The translations under genes and the position numbers were made by a program. Below, piece after piece: positions 1 through 10,279 of a stretch of DNA of 64,000 nt. Positions within the stretch are counted from its first letter, which is position 1; the number at the start of each line of letters is the position of its first letter. The DNA comes from Bedellia somnulentella. Taxonomy: Eukaryota; Arthropoda; Insecta; Lepidoptera; Bedelliidae. The DNA lies in the NCBI GenBank assembly GCA_963576735.1, contig OY755171.1:21798182-21862181 (forward strand), given 5' to 3'. Under the pieces are notes generated by a model, which was not told the DNA's origin, searched no databases, and worked only from the letters and a program-made list of their open reading frames with translations.

Positions 1-470
1 CGATGGAAACCAGAAACGATTTATTATATTATTACTGCAACAAATGTATCCAAATTGGATTTGTTTTTTGTGGAACACATCAACTTTAAGAATGTATTTG
101 TGAGGTTCCGTACATCAAGAATAACATTAAAGCCTTACAGTTACTTTGTTGTACGTTCATCTGTCTATCAGCGTATGATGAGTATATACTGTGATATGTC
201 ATAGAAGTGTTTTTTTTATATGTTCATTGTCTTATGTAAATTACCCAAAATTAATATTATTTCTTTCTTTCTATCGAAATATTTTAGCTCTGAAATGCAT
301 GATTAATCAGGCGTCGAATATAAACATCTACCAATTCACGCAATTACTTTTCCAATTATTCTATCTCCATTTTGTATGATCTTGGAAAACCTGTAGTTCT
401 ATATTTAAATTTATTAACTACTTTTCATTTAAAATTTTCATCACACATAAAAAAAACTATTATTACTGGT
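1..470. other. No recognised feature
   Basis: AT-rich; small frames look random. I see no repeat family. Confidence 0.5.
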
Positions 471-504
471 GTCTATTATTACCATTCTCCAATTTTTTAA
501 TATG

Positions 505-653
505 TTTCGGGCGGTAAAAAAGGTAGACCTTGGAATACAAAGCGGTCGAAGACCAGTTGGACGTCCTAAAGATCAGTGGAGGGACGAATTCTGAAGGATT
601 CTGCGCGAACTTCAGGGAACTGGAAAGATATAGCACAGGACAGACACCAGCCT
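505..653 (+). pseudogene. Frameshifted C-terminal end of a non-LTR reverse transcriptase
   Basis: One frame gives GIQSGRRPVGRPKDQWRDEF and stops. The next frame gives LKDSARTSGNWKDIAQDRHQ. Together they match the ...GRPK..W.D...G.NW...AQDR... C-terminus of insect LINEs with a one-base shift. The J element follows directly, so the last residues are lost. Confidence 0.5.
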
Positions 654-787
654 GGCTAGTACGAGCGGTGTTTAAACTAGTTATCGCGTGGGATAAAGCA
701 GCCATCTCTTACGCACTTACTTAGTATCGTATACTGCCATCTCATTCTAAATGTTATCGTGTCGATAAAATAGCGCTCGTGCTTGCC
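654..787 (+). mobile_element. MITE family J
   Basis: Starts GGCTAGTACGAGCGG and ends GCGCTCGTGCTTGCC, an imperfect terminal inverted repeat of ~14 bp. The interior CTTACGCACTTACTTAG is shared almost unchanged with the copies at 5538 and 30386. Too short to code. Confidence 0.6.
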
Positions 788-935
788 CCTCAGGTGGGGA
801 CTTATTGTGTCTGAGGCCAAGACCCACTTCGGGTAGCTGAGTCAACCGAGTAAGTGCGTAAGTTTATTTCCAAATAACGTGATAAACAAACAAACGCAAC
901 ATATATTTAAAGTCTTCTATCGCTATATTTTGACG

Positions 936-1182
936 ACAGCCGTGGCCGAGTGGGTAGGTGACTAGCTCTCGGTCCGGAGGTTACGGGTTCGATCCCCGCT
1001 GAGAGCAACATTTATGTGATGAGCATAAATGAATGTTTCTTAGTCTTTGATGTTATTAATAAAGGTATTAATATAATATTAAATGTATCGTTGAGTTAGT
1101 ATCCCATAATACAAGTCTACTTAGTTTGGGGCTAACTTGATCTGTGTATAATATGTCCGTATATATTTATTTAATATGGAAT
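936..1182 (+). mobile_element. SINE family E (tRNA-derived), full length
   Basis: Head GCCGTGGCCGAGTGGGTAG with A box TGGCCGAGTGGG and B box GGGTTCGATCCCC, body TAGTATCCCATAATACAAGT, end TATATTTATTTA. The acceptor stem does not pair, so it is a SINE and not a tRNA gene. Similar TATTTATT-tailed SINEs are common in Lepidoptera. Confidence 0.75.
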
Positions 1183-1233
1183 AGTTCACAGGCAATTCTT
1201 ACTCTCACAGTTGGTCGCTATTTTTGATACATA

Positions 1234-1473
1234 CATACATATACTCACGGCTATAAATACCTAGAAGGGGTAGCCAGAGCTAAGGAATCAGAAATTCCTC
1301 AGCCACTTTTGGAAGTTGTGTGGGGTAAAGATGGTGAAATAAAGGTTGTTGGTGATGGGTTTCAACCGCATCGCCCAAAAATCCCTCAAAAGCCCCAAAA
1401 CCGTTAGTCGCCTCTTACGTTCACCCACCGGAAGAAATGGGGTAGTGCTATTCTTAACCGACACTACACAGCA
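1234..1473 (-). mobile_element. SINE family A, full length with 11 bp TSD
   Basis: A complete copy running from the (ACAT)n end to ACACTACACAGC. It is flanked by TTTGATACATA at 1223-1233 and 1478-1488, a clear target-site duplication. Confidence 0.75.
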
Positions 1474-1547
1474 ACTCTTTGATACATAACTCGCAAATTT
1501 CAGTGTTTATGCATATGAATCCGAGCAATTTGTGTAAATATTGTATA

Positions 1548-1660
1548 TAAACAAGGAGTATATTGATAAGGTAGCGGGAAACCGATGGATGAGGGCTGCA
1601 CAGGACCGGTCGTTATGTCCAGCAGTGGACGTCTATAGGCTGATGATGATGATATTGATA
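1548..1660 (+). mobile_element. 3' end of an RTE-type LINE
   Basis: The frame gives KVAGNRWMRAAQDRS, then a shift within CAGCAGTGGACGTCTATAGG, which in intact copies codes ...QQWTSIG and stop. It ends with the (GATGAT)n tail usual for lepidopteran RTE elements. Confidence 0.62.
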
Positions 1661-1661
1661 A

Positions 1662-2150
1662 ATCAATTGGTCAAAGCGCCAGTGTGGATGGAAATGTCAG
1701 AAAAAGATGAACATGGATTCACATTAAGATCAAATCGAGATCCCGTCCCGTGTAGTGCCGGCTTAGAATGTTGCTACCCCTTTCTACCCACGGGTGTCGT
1801 AAAAGGCGACTAAGGGTATTGGGGCTTTTTATTGGATTTTTGGGCGATGCGGTTGGAGACCCATCACCAAAAGCCTTTATTTTACGACCTTTTCCCCACT
1901 CAACTTCCAAAAGTGGCTGAGGAATTTATAATTCCTTGGCTCTGGCTACCCCTTCTAGGGCATTATAGCCGTGAGTATATGTATGTATCAAATCGAGAAT
2001 GAGATCAAAAAGGCAGGAGTCCAAGATGTGAAGAACAAATGACATGTCTGAAGAGAATAATGTAAATAAAGCTCCAGAGTTTTGCCAGGATCATACAAAA
2101 TGGCAATCGATAGTTTGCCTACCCCAATAATAACTAATAGCGTGAATATA
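1662..2150 (+). mobile_element. Family B LINE 3' end, split by SINE A
   Basis: AGTGTGGATGGAAATGTCAG to 1740 and ATCAAATCGAGAATGAGATC onward to 2150 give relics of the C-terminal frame ...GNVRK..., IEN/QIE, CMKR, DR..WRS. Ends GCGTGAATATAAAG. Full B description is at 19032-19262. Confidence 0.6.
1747..1987 (+). mobile_element. SINE family A nested in a family B LINE end
   Basis: Full-length copy. The 12 bp duplication ATCAAATCGAGA at 1729-1740 and 1987-1998 brackets it and lies within a B-type sequence that reads on across the insertion. Confidence 0.75.
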
Positions 2151-2426
2151 AAGTGCATCTAAGAAAGTTTTCATGTAATTTTACTTACCAAATGTATTAA
2201 AAAAACTAATTATCTATAACTACAGTCGGCTCATGGCCGCACCACTACTGCTAGCAAAAAATCGAAATTGAATTATCGAATTCCCTATCTTTAATGAATG
2301 ATGATAATTCTTCTGATAAAAGATATAAAATTTGGAATGCGACCTTTTGTTTCTATGGCTTTATTTAATTTCATTTATCTGACGACGAATTAAATTGCAT
2401 CTATTAATTTTACGCTTATTATTAAC

Positions 2427-2807
2427 GTAACATAACATAAGATAAACATATACGTTCACGCCGAATATCCCCGAAGGGGTTGGCAGAGGTACTAATTACT
2501 TCTGCACATCACGTGACTTTGTCACCTGGTGTTCAGAGTACCCACGTTTTGCATGGACAGTGTTCTCACGTGATAGGGGGCAGGGCAGGCCTATCGCCGT
2601 TTTGTACGAATACACTGTCACATGACTAAGTACAACTCAGCCATGTGGGTTTCCTCACGATGTTTTCCCTTACCGTTAGCAACCATGATAAATTAACCAC
2701 ACATATGTCTTTAGAAAAGACAAATTGGTGTAGGCCCGACCCAGGATTTGAACACTAGTCGTTTGCACGATAACCGAGTGTTTTACCCACTGGGCTATCA
2801 CGGTTGT
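2427..2807 (-). mobile_element. SINE family C (tRNA-derived), full length
   Basis: Read on the minus strand: CCGTGATAGCCCAGTGGGTA (A box TAGCCCAGTGGG), GTGTTCAAATCC (B box), the conserved middle GTGAGGAAACCCACATGG, then CAACCCCTTCGGGG and a tail of ATGTT-like units. The total of about 370 bp and pol III boxes mark a tRNA-derived SINE. GCAGGGCAGGCC is a 4-base expansion peculiar to this copy. Confidence 0.78.
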
Positions 2808-3094
2808 CTCACGCTTATTATTCTCATCAAAAACAGAGATTTATCTTTTTACTTTGAAATAAGTGATTATTTTATTTATTTTTATGGGGTTTACACAAGT
2901 GCATTTTATTATTCAATATAATTTATACATGTCTGTTGTGACTCAGCTGAACCTACTTAATTTATTAGCTGCTAAGTTTAATTTGCATCAATACATACAA
3001 ATTTATATCGGAAACAACTGTGTAATTATTATTTCGTTGGTGTAGTGTAAACAACCTCGATTGTTACTTGGCCAAAAACGTACTAACTGTTTTA

Positions 3095-3327
3095 GCTGTG
3101 TAACGTCGGTTTAGAATAGCACTACCCTATTTCTGTCCGTGGGTGTTTGTAAGAGGCGACTAAGGGTATTGGGTCTTATTAAGTGATTTTTGAGCGATGC
3201 GGTGGCCGCGGATATGGATACCCGTTGTACAATCTTTTCCCCACTCAATTTCCGAAAGTGGCTAAATAATTTCTTATGCTGAAGCTCTGACTAGCCCTTC
3301 TAGGGATTTTTAGCCGAGAGTATATGT
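3095..3327 (+). mobile_element. SINE family A, diverged
   Basis: Recognisable head (GCTGTGTAACGTCGG), GTAAGAGGCGACTAAGGG and a CTAGGGATTTTTAGCCG end. The next A copy starts directly at its tail. Confidence 0.7.
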
Positions 3328-3928
3328 GCCGTGTAGTGTCGGCTAACACTACCTCATTTCTACCCGTGGGTGATCGTAAGAGGCGATTAAGGGTATAGGG
3401 GCTTTTTAAGTGATTTTTGGGCGATGTGGTTGGAGACCCGTCACCAAATCGTTTATTATTATCATCTTTTCCCCAATAGGCATGATGACAAATTTTGAGA
3501 AACTATTCTATAATATTTGGAAATATTTTTTAATTATAATAAATATTATATTTCTGGGGAAAATTTAGGTTTATTACTTAAAAAATAATTTTTGATTCAT
3601 AAATTTTAAATTTGCACCAAAACGCGTCAGAGTGTCAACACGTCGCTTGCTTACGTCACTAAAGAGCAGTGTGGCCAACGAAGGCGATTTTTCGCCATTT
3701 AGGCTACTCAGATTGGAAAACGGCGACGAAAAAATCGTAAGTTTTAACATTTCTAAATTCTGCTGAACAGAAATCTTTGTTTGATGCCAGAAAAGTTCCT
3801 AGCATTATCAAGTCGATTCTTGGTAAATTTGCGCTGGAAGCCTTTTTAAATCCTTGTTCCATAACTGAATTTAGCGCAATCAATTTACACAAAAGAAATT
3901 GAAGTTATCATGGTATAATAATATTAAT

Positions 3929-4176
3929 AATTTATCATGGTTGTTAACGTGAGGGAAAACATCGTGAGGAAACCCACATGGCTGAGTTGTACTTAGTCAT
4001 GTGACAGTGTATTCGTATAAAACGGCGATAGGCCTGCCCCCTATCACGTGAGTACACTGTCCATGCAAAACGTGGGTACTCTGAACACCAGGTGACAAAG
4101 TTACGTGATGTTCAGAAGTATTAGTACCTCTGCCAACCCCTTCGGGGATATTCGACGTGAACGTTTATGTTTATGT
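3929..4176 (+). mobile_element. SINE family C, 5'-truncated
   Basis: Starts at TTTATCATGGTTGTTAACG and runs to the TTTATG tail; the tRNA head is absent. It lies inside the TA-flanked element at 3479-4589. Confidence 0.75.
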
Positions 4177-4276
4177 AAATTGAAGTTAATAATTATTTGT
4201 GAAGTTATATATTTTTATTTAATTAAGTTAATAAGTATTATCTTAAGTAATTCAAATTTAAACAAAGAGAAAGAAT

Positions 4277-4392
4277 TCTAACAAGTGTGACCATCTGCCA
4301 CATTTTGAAATCGTCAGCATAATATGCCACAGCTTAAATTTTGGGTCCAAATCTGCCAAAATGGCAGGAATCTGCCACAAATGGTCACACTG
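4277..4392. repeat. Small inverted-repeat segment
   Basis: AGTGTGACCATCTGCCAC at the left and CTGCCACAAATGGTCACACT at the right pair as inverted repeats across ~115 bp, perhaps a short MITE inside the larger element. Confidence 0.4.
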
Positions 4393-4689
4393 ACTTTAAC
4401 GTGACGTCATGCGCTCTGATTGGCGTTCAACATTTCATGGCGGATTGCCGTATTTAGCGATTTTATTTTATCGATTATAATATTCATCTTGCTTTTAATT
4501 ATGAAAAGAATCAGAGTTTTAGAATTAGGAATTTTGTAATAATATACACACAAATTATTTCAATGAAATTTACTTGTTGTCATCATGCCTATTAACTTCC
4601 AAAGTGGCTGAGGAATTTATCATTCCAAAGCTCGGGCTACTCCGTTAAGGGATTTATAGCCGTGAGTATATGTATACATGTATGTAGTA

Positions 4690-5160
4690 AATGTGTGTAT
4701 GCATGTATATCATAGAAGAATTGTTGCAAACGATATCACTTTAAATTCAAACAATCCTAAAAATGAATGTTTCGCGATGAGTAAAAGTTGAGGTTCCATT
4801 TTTGAATCTGTCGCTGTGATTGGCGGATGGAAGGTTTTATTTCCCGCGATGACAAATAAACCTTCCGCGGACCGAGTCTCATTTCCGGTTCAGCTGAATC
4901 ATTTCCTTTTCTGCTGAACAGACGACTATGTTTTTGGGATGAACCTTTTTACGTATTTTTCATTTGCTTTTATTTATAAATGGCGTTATTAAGATTAAAT
5001 TTGAGATATTATGCATTATATTTATAAATTAAATGTCTTAGTTAAAGGGTCTCATGCTCTTAGTTATAATAATGGTTAACGACATGTTATGTTCAATAAT
5101 GGAATTCTTATTGAATTGATTATTGAAACTATTTACTTCTATACTTTTGTATACCACTAT
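4690..5160. other. No recognised feature
   Basis: CTGAACAGACGACTATG and nearby stretches are moderately complex, but there is no frame or repeat I can name. Confidence 0.4.
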
Positions 5161-5162
5161 AT

Positions 5163-5308
5163 AGCCACTTTTGGAAAGTTGAGTGGGGAAAAGTTGGTAA
5201 AATAAAGGTTTTTGGTGATGGATGCCCCGATACCGTTAGTAGTGGTCTCTTACGTACACCCACCAGAAGAAATTGGGTAGTGCTATTCTAAGCCGACACT
5301 ACACAGCA
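5163..5308 (-). mobile_element. SINE family A, internally deleted
   Basis: Matches from AGCCACTTTTGGAAAG to ACACTACACAGC on the plus strand, but lacks the tail region and the block around CCGCATCGCCC. Confidence 0.6.
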
Positions 5309-5537
5309 CTACTAGAAAAACAAGAATTTAAATAAAGAATATACATAATCTGCTGCGCAAGGCAGAAAATCTCGGGATCGATTATTGTATTTTTATGTAT
5401 TTACAATTTCTTTTGATGTGTAATCTTGTACACGGTAAAACATAAACAGGTAAAAAGGAATACAACCTTGGCCCCATTTGTTGACAGTTACCTGCTTATA
5501 AGGAAAGATTTACCTTTTTATATGTGACAACCTGTCC

Positions 5538-5672
5538 GGCTAGTACGAGCGGTGTTTAAACTAGTTATCGCGTGGGATAAAGCAGCCATCTCTTACGCAC
5601 TTACTTAGTATCGTATACTGCCATCTCATTCTAACCGTTATCGTGTCGATAAAATAGCGCTCGTGCTTGCCC
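5538..5672 (+). mobile_element. MITE family J
   Basis: Nearly identical to 654-787 over its whole length, which suggests recent movement. Confidence 0.62.
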
Positions 5673-5869
5673 TTCTGATCGTGTGAACCTTAGTTGACCA
5701 TAGAATTGCAATAATAATGCTAAAATACAATATCTACTTTTAAACATTTCTTTGGTCATTTGACTGTTGTTTCCATATCTTTTCCGAAAATTAGTTTTAT
5801 TGTCTATAATTACACACAAATTTAATTACCCTGTATTATTTTAAACTTGTCATTTAATTTTAGATGAAC

Positions 5870-6012
5870 GCTATACCCATTTCTTCCGGTGGAAGCAGTA
5901 AGAAGTGACCAAAGGTTTGTGACTGGAGACCCATTTCGAACTTTCGTTCAGTCTCGTTTTTTTCCCTATTCAACTTTTCTGAACTTTTGATACTGACGCT
6001 CTGGCTACCACT
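5870..6012 (+). mobile_element. Possible very degraded SINE family A
   Basis: Scattered matches only: CCCATTTCTTCCGGTGG, then GTAAGAAGTGAC, GGAGACCCAT and CTCTGGCTACC in the right order. The minus-strand frame over 5860-6099 looks fortuitous. Confidence 0.35.
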
Positions 6013-6412
6013 GGCGATTTTGACAAATATCTTGCTTCCTGTTACTACTTTTCCAATCAAATCTGGAAATAGTTTACTTTTTTTAACTATGTGCTGCAAA
6101 TATCATCCACAAACTATCTGGAAGAGATCTTATGCACATTGTAGGTAAAAAAACAGTCGTGAAATAAAGAGGCTTCTCTGCTATAGATAGGTTAGTTCAA
6201 TTACCTGTGAAAGCCTCTCTAATCGCACGTTGCAGACTTGCAAAATGTAATTGTAATCGTTATCGGCTTTCAAACATTTAGTACAATATGTTGTATGCAA
6301 AATAATCGCACTTATCACTTATCTACCTTGATGGCGTAATAGAAAAGAGCAACAGCTCTTATGGAAAGATGTGAGGATTAAAAAGACGTTAAACTTCTTA
6401 ATATAAATAAAT
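6013..6412. other. No recognised feature
   Basis: AT-rich, no clear frame. Confidence 0.4.
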
Positions 6413-6415
6413 AAT

Positions 6416-6666
6416 GCTGTGTAGTGTCGGCTTAGAATAGCACTACTCCATTTCTTCCGGTGGGTGTACGTAAGAGGCGACTAACGGTATTGGGGCTTTT
6501 TAAGGGATTTTTGGGCGATGCGGTTGGAGACCCATCACCAACAACCTTGATTTTACCATCTTTTCCCCACTCATATTTCCAAAAGTGGCTGAAGAATTTC
6601 TAATTCCCTAGCTCTGGCTACCCCTTCTAGGGATTTATAGCCGTGAGTATATGTATGTATGTATGT
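6416..6666 (+). mobile_element. SINE family A, full length, in the tail of SINE E
   Basis: Complete copy. The flanks share ATAAATAAATA-type sequence on both sides, as if it landed in the TATTTATT tail of the E element at 6665-7160. Confidence 0.7.
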
Positions 6667-7160
6667 ATAAATAAATAAATAAATATACGAACGCATTATA
6701 CACAGATCAAGTTAGTACAAAACCAAGTAGAACTTGTATTATGGGATACTAACTCAACGATATATGTAATGATATATAATACACATATCAATAATATCCA
6801 AGATTAAGAAATAACCATTTAAGCACATCACATAAATTGTTGTGCCGTGTAGTGTTGTCTTAGAATAACACTACCCTATCTCTAGGCGACTAAGGGTATA
6901 GAGGCCTTTTAAGTGATTTTTGGGCGATGTGGTTGGAGACCCGTCACCAAAATCATTTTTTATTACATCTTTTCCCCAATAAACTTCCAAAAGTGGGTAA
7001 GGATTTTCTCATTCCAAAGCTCTGGCTACCCCAATAAGGGATTTATAGTCGTGAGTATATGTATGTATGTATGTACATAAATGTTGTTCTCAGCGTGGAT
7101 CGAATCCGCAACCTCCGAACCAAGAAGCAGTCACCTATCCACTCGGCCACGGAAATCATT
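6667..7160 (-). mobile_element. SINE family E, split by SINE A
   Basis: Tail AATAAATAAATATACGAACG at 6667, body to 6843, then the A insertion, then the tRNA head complement GGATCGAATCC and CACTCGGCCACGG to 7160. Confidence 0.75.
6844..7074 (+). mobile_element. SINE family A nested in SINE E
   Basis: Head to GTAT tail, with a small deletion near the TTCTACC block. It is flanked by ACATAAA(T)TGTTGT at 6830-6843 and 7075-7087, and splits the tRNA-headed E element. Confidence 0.75.
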
Positions 7161-7367
7161 CAATGACTTAATATCTCAGTGTTAAATTTGACAAGATTGA
7201 TAATTGTCAATGAAGCTAGAAAGGTTTTCCACATTGGATACATGCTATCAAAGTCCCAACCGTACTTAGGCTGCCAGGCTTTCAGTGAGGCCTAATATTC
7301 TAACCTTAACTATACAATTCTTTTTTCTGTAGATTTGTTTTAGTTTACACTATACATATTTACGATT

Positions 7368-7618
7368 GCTGTGTCGTGTCGGCTTAGAATAGCACTACCC
7401 CATTTCTTCCGGTGGGTGTACGTAAGAGGCGACTAACGGAATTGGGGCTTTTAAGGGATTTTCGGGCGATGCGGTTGGAGACCCATCACCTACAACCTTT
7501 ATTTTACCATAATTTCCCCACTCAACTTTTAAAAGTGGCTGAGGAATTTTTCAATTCCTTAGCTCTGGCTACTCCTTCAATGGATTTATAGCCGTGAGTA
7601 TAAGTATGTATGTATGTA
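7368..7618 (+). mobile_element. SINE family A between ~59 bp direct repeats
   Basis: Full-length copy. The flanks 7308-7366 and 7622-7681 are about 85-90 percent the same (ACTATACAATT...TATTTACGA), far longer than a normal target-site duplication. Confidence 0.7.
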
Positions 7619-7684
7619 CTAAACTATACAATTATTTTTTCTGTCGATTCGTTATAGTTTACACTGTACATATTTACGACTATA

Positions 7685-8035
7685 ATGCGTTAACGTCGAC
7701 TAAGAGTTCAAAGGTAAGTCCATAAATTGATATGGGAGGCCAATAAATAATCGGTGAAATGTACAGTGCAATATTTCACCTTGTGCAGATATTTATTATA
7801 CACTTTCCAAATTAACTCCGTTACAACGAAAATTAAGGCTTTTATAATCAAAGAATATTGCCTTTCAAAATTTGCAAGGGGGCAATAATAAAGAAATATG
7901 TTTTACGTTTTATTTTTACACTTTTCTCGGTTTTGTTTCATGATGCCTAAAGATACTTTAAAACATGAGTTTTCTCGATCTCTACTCTAATGATTATTTT
8001 GAATGGCGTTGTATATATAAACATAATTAGTGTTA
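7685..8035. other. No recognised feature
   Basis: AT-rich, no clear frame. Confidence 0.4.
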
Positions 8036-8039
8036 TTTT

Positions 8040-8400
8040 TACAGTACTTTAATTTACATACATACAGCTCTCTGTCATATATGCCGCTGTATTCAAAACC
8101 TAAATGTAATAATATGTATGGAGAAAGAGTATGGAGCTACATCATGCCAAATATGCTTAACAATCTACCGAAAACTATTGTAACGAAACTGCAAAATAAA
8201 AATAAAACTCAGGTTTTATCTATATTAAAAAATATTTTTTCTAAATGCTCTCTCTATTTATTTAATGTATTGTTTTTAGAATATAAGTATACGTAAACAT
8301 GTATTTAAATAAAAAGCCGAGCTGACAGTCTAATAAAAACCTAAAAGGTTTTCAGACTGTCTGGCCAAGTGTTGTGAATATTTTTGAAATAAACAGTGTT
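8040..8400 (+). pseudogene. Possible LINE C-terminal relic
   Basis: The frame to 8296 reads NNMYGERVWSYIMPNMLNNL and IVTKLQNKNKTQVLSILKNI, similar in form to the ...YG.R...Y..P..LN.LP......FK..LK end of insect LINEs. A TGACAGTCTAATAAAAACC hairpin follows. Recognition is weak. Confidence 0.35.
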
Positions 8401-8422
8401 AAATTTTTTAATTTTTTTTTTC

Positions 8423-8624
8423 ATATCCTCACCGCTATAATTCCCTAAAAAGGGACGCAAGAGCTTAAGAGTTAGAAACTACTCAGCCACATTTGGAAGT
8501 TGATTGGGGAAAAGATGGTAGAAATTAAGTATCTTCGGAGATGGATCTTCAAGCCTTTTTTACCCTCAGTTGCCTCTTACGACACCCGTGGGTATTAAGG
8601 GGTAGTGACATTCTAAGCCTAACT
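8423..8624 (-). mobile_element. SINE family A, diverged and deleted
   Basis: CACCGCTATAATTCCC, then CAGCCACATTTGGAAGTTG, GTTGCCTCTTACGACACCC and GTAGTGACATTCTAAGCC. The central CCGCATCGCC block is gone. Confidence 0.65.
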
Positions 8625-8797
8625 ACTTTAATTTAGTTTTTGTACTTTCTGTCTACTTAATAAATGCATAAACACAAACAAAGATAGCCAATTCAATGAC
8701 TCTATAACCTACTCCTTTTTTTAAAGTCAGTTAAAACAATCACTAACCTATTGACCAATAAATCATCATTTCATGTTTATTTATACACAACTCTGTA

Positions 8798-9030
8798 CAT
8801 ACATACATATACTCACGGCTGTAGATCCCTTGAAGGGGTAGCCAGAGCTAAGGAATTGAAAATTCCTCAGCCGCTTTTGGAAAGTTGCGCGGGGAAAAGA
8901 TGGTGAAATAAAGGTTGTTGGTGATGGGTCTCCAACCGCATCGCCCAAAAATTCCCTAATAGCCCCAATACCGTTAGTCGCCTCTTACGTACACCCACCG
9001 GAAGAAATGGGGTAGTGCTATTCTAAGCCG
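8798..9030 (-). mobile_element. SINE family A with 13 bp TSD
   Basis: Full-length copy. ACACAACTCTGTA occurs at 8785-8797 and 9031-9043. Confidence 0.75.
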
Positions 9031-9043
9031 ACACAACTCTGTA

Positions 9044-9380
9044 TCCGGTTTTAATTACACATTCAACTAATAAACATGGTAAATAAAACAATCACGATCA
9101 CTCCTAATTACAATACATCGCTTGAATTAATATGCTATGTGACAATAAGTGTGGCATTGAAAGTGAAAGTAGTTATTTCCGTACAACGGACTGGTAGACG
9201 TTTGGACGTGCGAAACTGGTTACTGCATGTTCTTAAAATAGCGGAATTAGTTCCGTTTCCTAATAAACTGTTGTCGCGTTTATTTGTCGTCCACTGCCGC
9301 GTTTATACGTTTTCAGGAAGAATGAATGTGTCAAAGTTGAATGTCCCAACGCGATATTATAGGAGCTATACTAACTTTAC
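9044..9380 (+). other. Uncertain 106-codon frame
   Basis: A plus-strand frame 9076-9396 (start MVNKTITITPNYNTS) has no recognisable domain and ends in SINE C. Mixed composition; probably not coding. Confidence 0.2.
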
Positions 9381-9389
9381 TACCTATGT

Positions 9390-9771
9390 AACATAACACA
9401 AACATAAACATAAACATAAACGTTCACGCCGAATATCCCCGAAGGGGTTGGCAGAGGTACTAATACTTCTGAACATCACGTGACTTTGTCACCTGGTGTT
9501 CAGAGTACCCACGTTTTGCATGGACAGTGTACTCACGTGATAGGGGGCAGGCCTATCGCCGTTTTGTACGAATACACTGTCACATGACTAAGTACAACTC
9601 AGCCATGTGGGTTTCCTCACGATATTTTCCCTCACCGTTAACAACCATGATAAATTAACCACACATATGTCTTTAGAAAAGACAAATTGGTGTAGGCCCG
9701 ACCCAGGATTCGAACACTAGTCGTTTGCACGGTAACCGAGGGTTCTACCCACTGGGCTATCACGGTTGTTG
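9390..9771 (-). mobile_element. SINE family C, full length with 12 bp TSD
   Basis: Intact A and B boxes and a tail of CATAAA units on the plus strand. TACTACCTATGT at 9378-9389 and 9772-9783 is a perfect target-site duplication. Confidence 0.82.
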
Positions 9772-10030
9772 TACTACCTATGTGTTGTTTTAAAATTATA
9801 TTAATTGTTAATTCAAAATGTACTTTTACTTATTTGATCTAGATAGAGAGAGGTTTTGTGCGCAAAGCAAATTGTTAAATATATATATTAAAAATGACAA
9901 AGCTTGTAATTTTAATTAGAAAAAGATGCGGAAATACGTAACAACAAATAAAAAAAATACCTGATTCATACTTCATGAATACAAAAAAAACATACGTTTT
10001 TGGCTTTCAATAGTAATTAAAAAAACATGC

Positions 10031-10276
10031 ATACATGCATATATATACTCACGGCTATAATTCCCTAGAAGTGGTAGCCAGAGCAAAGGAATTATAAATT
10101 CCTCAGCCACTTTTGAAAGTTGAGTGGGAAAAAGGCGGTAAAATAAAGGTTTTTGGTGATGGGTCTCCAACCGCATCGCCCAAAAATCCAATAAAAAGCC
10201 CCGATACCCTTAGTCTTCTCTTACGACGTCCGTGGGTAGAAAGGGGTAGCGACATTCTAAGCCGGCACTACACGGC
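10031..10276 (-). mobile_element. SINE family A, CCTTTCTACCC subtype
   Basis: Full-length copy. Its CCCGATACCCTTAGTC block and GTAGAAAGGGGTAGCGACATT end group it with copies at 1747 and 55995, which are closest to the LINE tail at 41198-41398. Confidence 0.7.
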
Positions 10277-10279
10277 AAA

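Larger units (their letters stand above)
3479..4589. mobile_element. 1.1 kb TIR element with TA target duplication
   Basis: GGCATGATGACAA at 3479 and its inverse TTGTCATCATGCC ending at 4589, flanked by TA at 3477-3478 and 4590-4591. Removing it joins the two halves of SINE A cleanly. TA duplication suggests the Tc1/mariner superfamily. No transposase frame remains, and the interior has a truncated SINE C. Confidence 0.72.
3328..4687 (+). mobile_element. SINE family A, split by a TIR element
   Basis: The 5' part (3328-3476) starts GCCGTGTAGTGTCGGC and stops in the TTTTCCCCAAT motif. The 3' part (4590-4687) resumes with AACTTCCAAAGTGGCTGAGG and ends in the GTAT tail. A 1.1 kb element (3479-4589) separates the halves. 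Confidence 0.75.

Noticed and set aside
936..1010. Possible tRNA gene (GCCGTGGCCGAGTGGG, GGTTCGATCCC)
   Set aside because: The acceptor ends do not pair and a SINE body with TATTTATT tail follows; the same unit recurs at 6667 and 63062.
9076..9396. 106-codon frame as a gene
   Set aside because: No domain, no start or splice support, and the end lies in a SINE.
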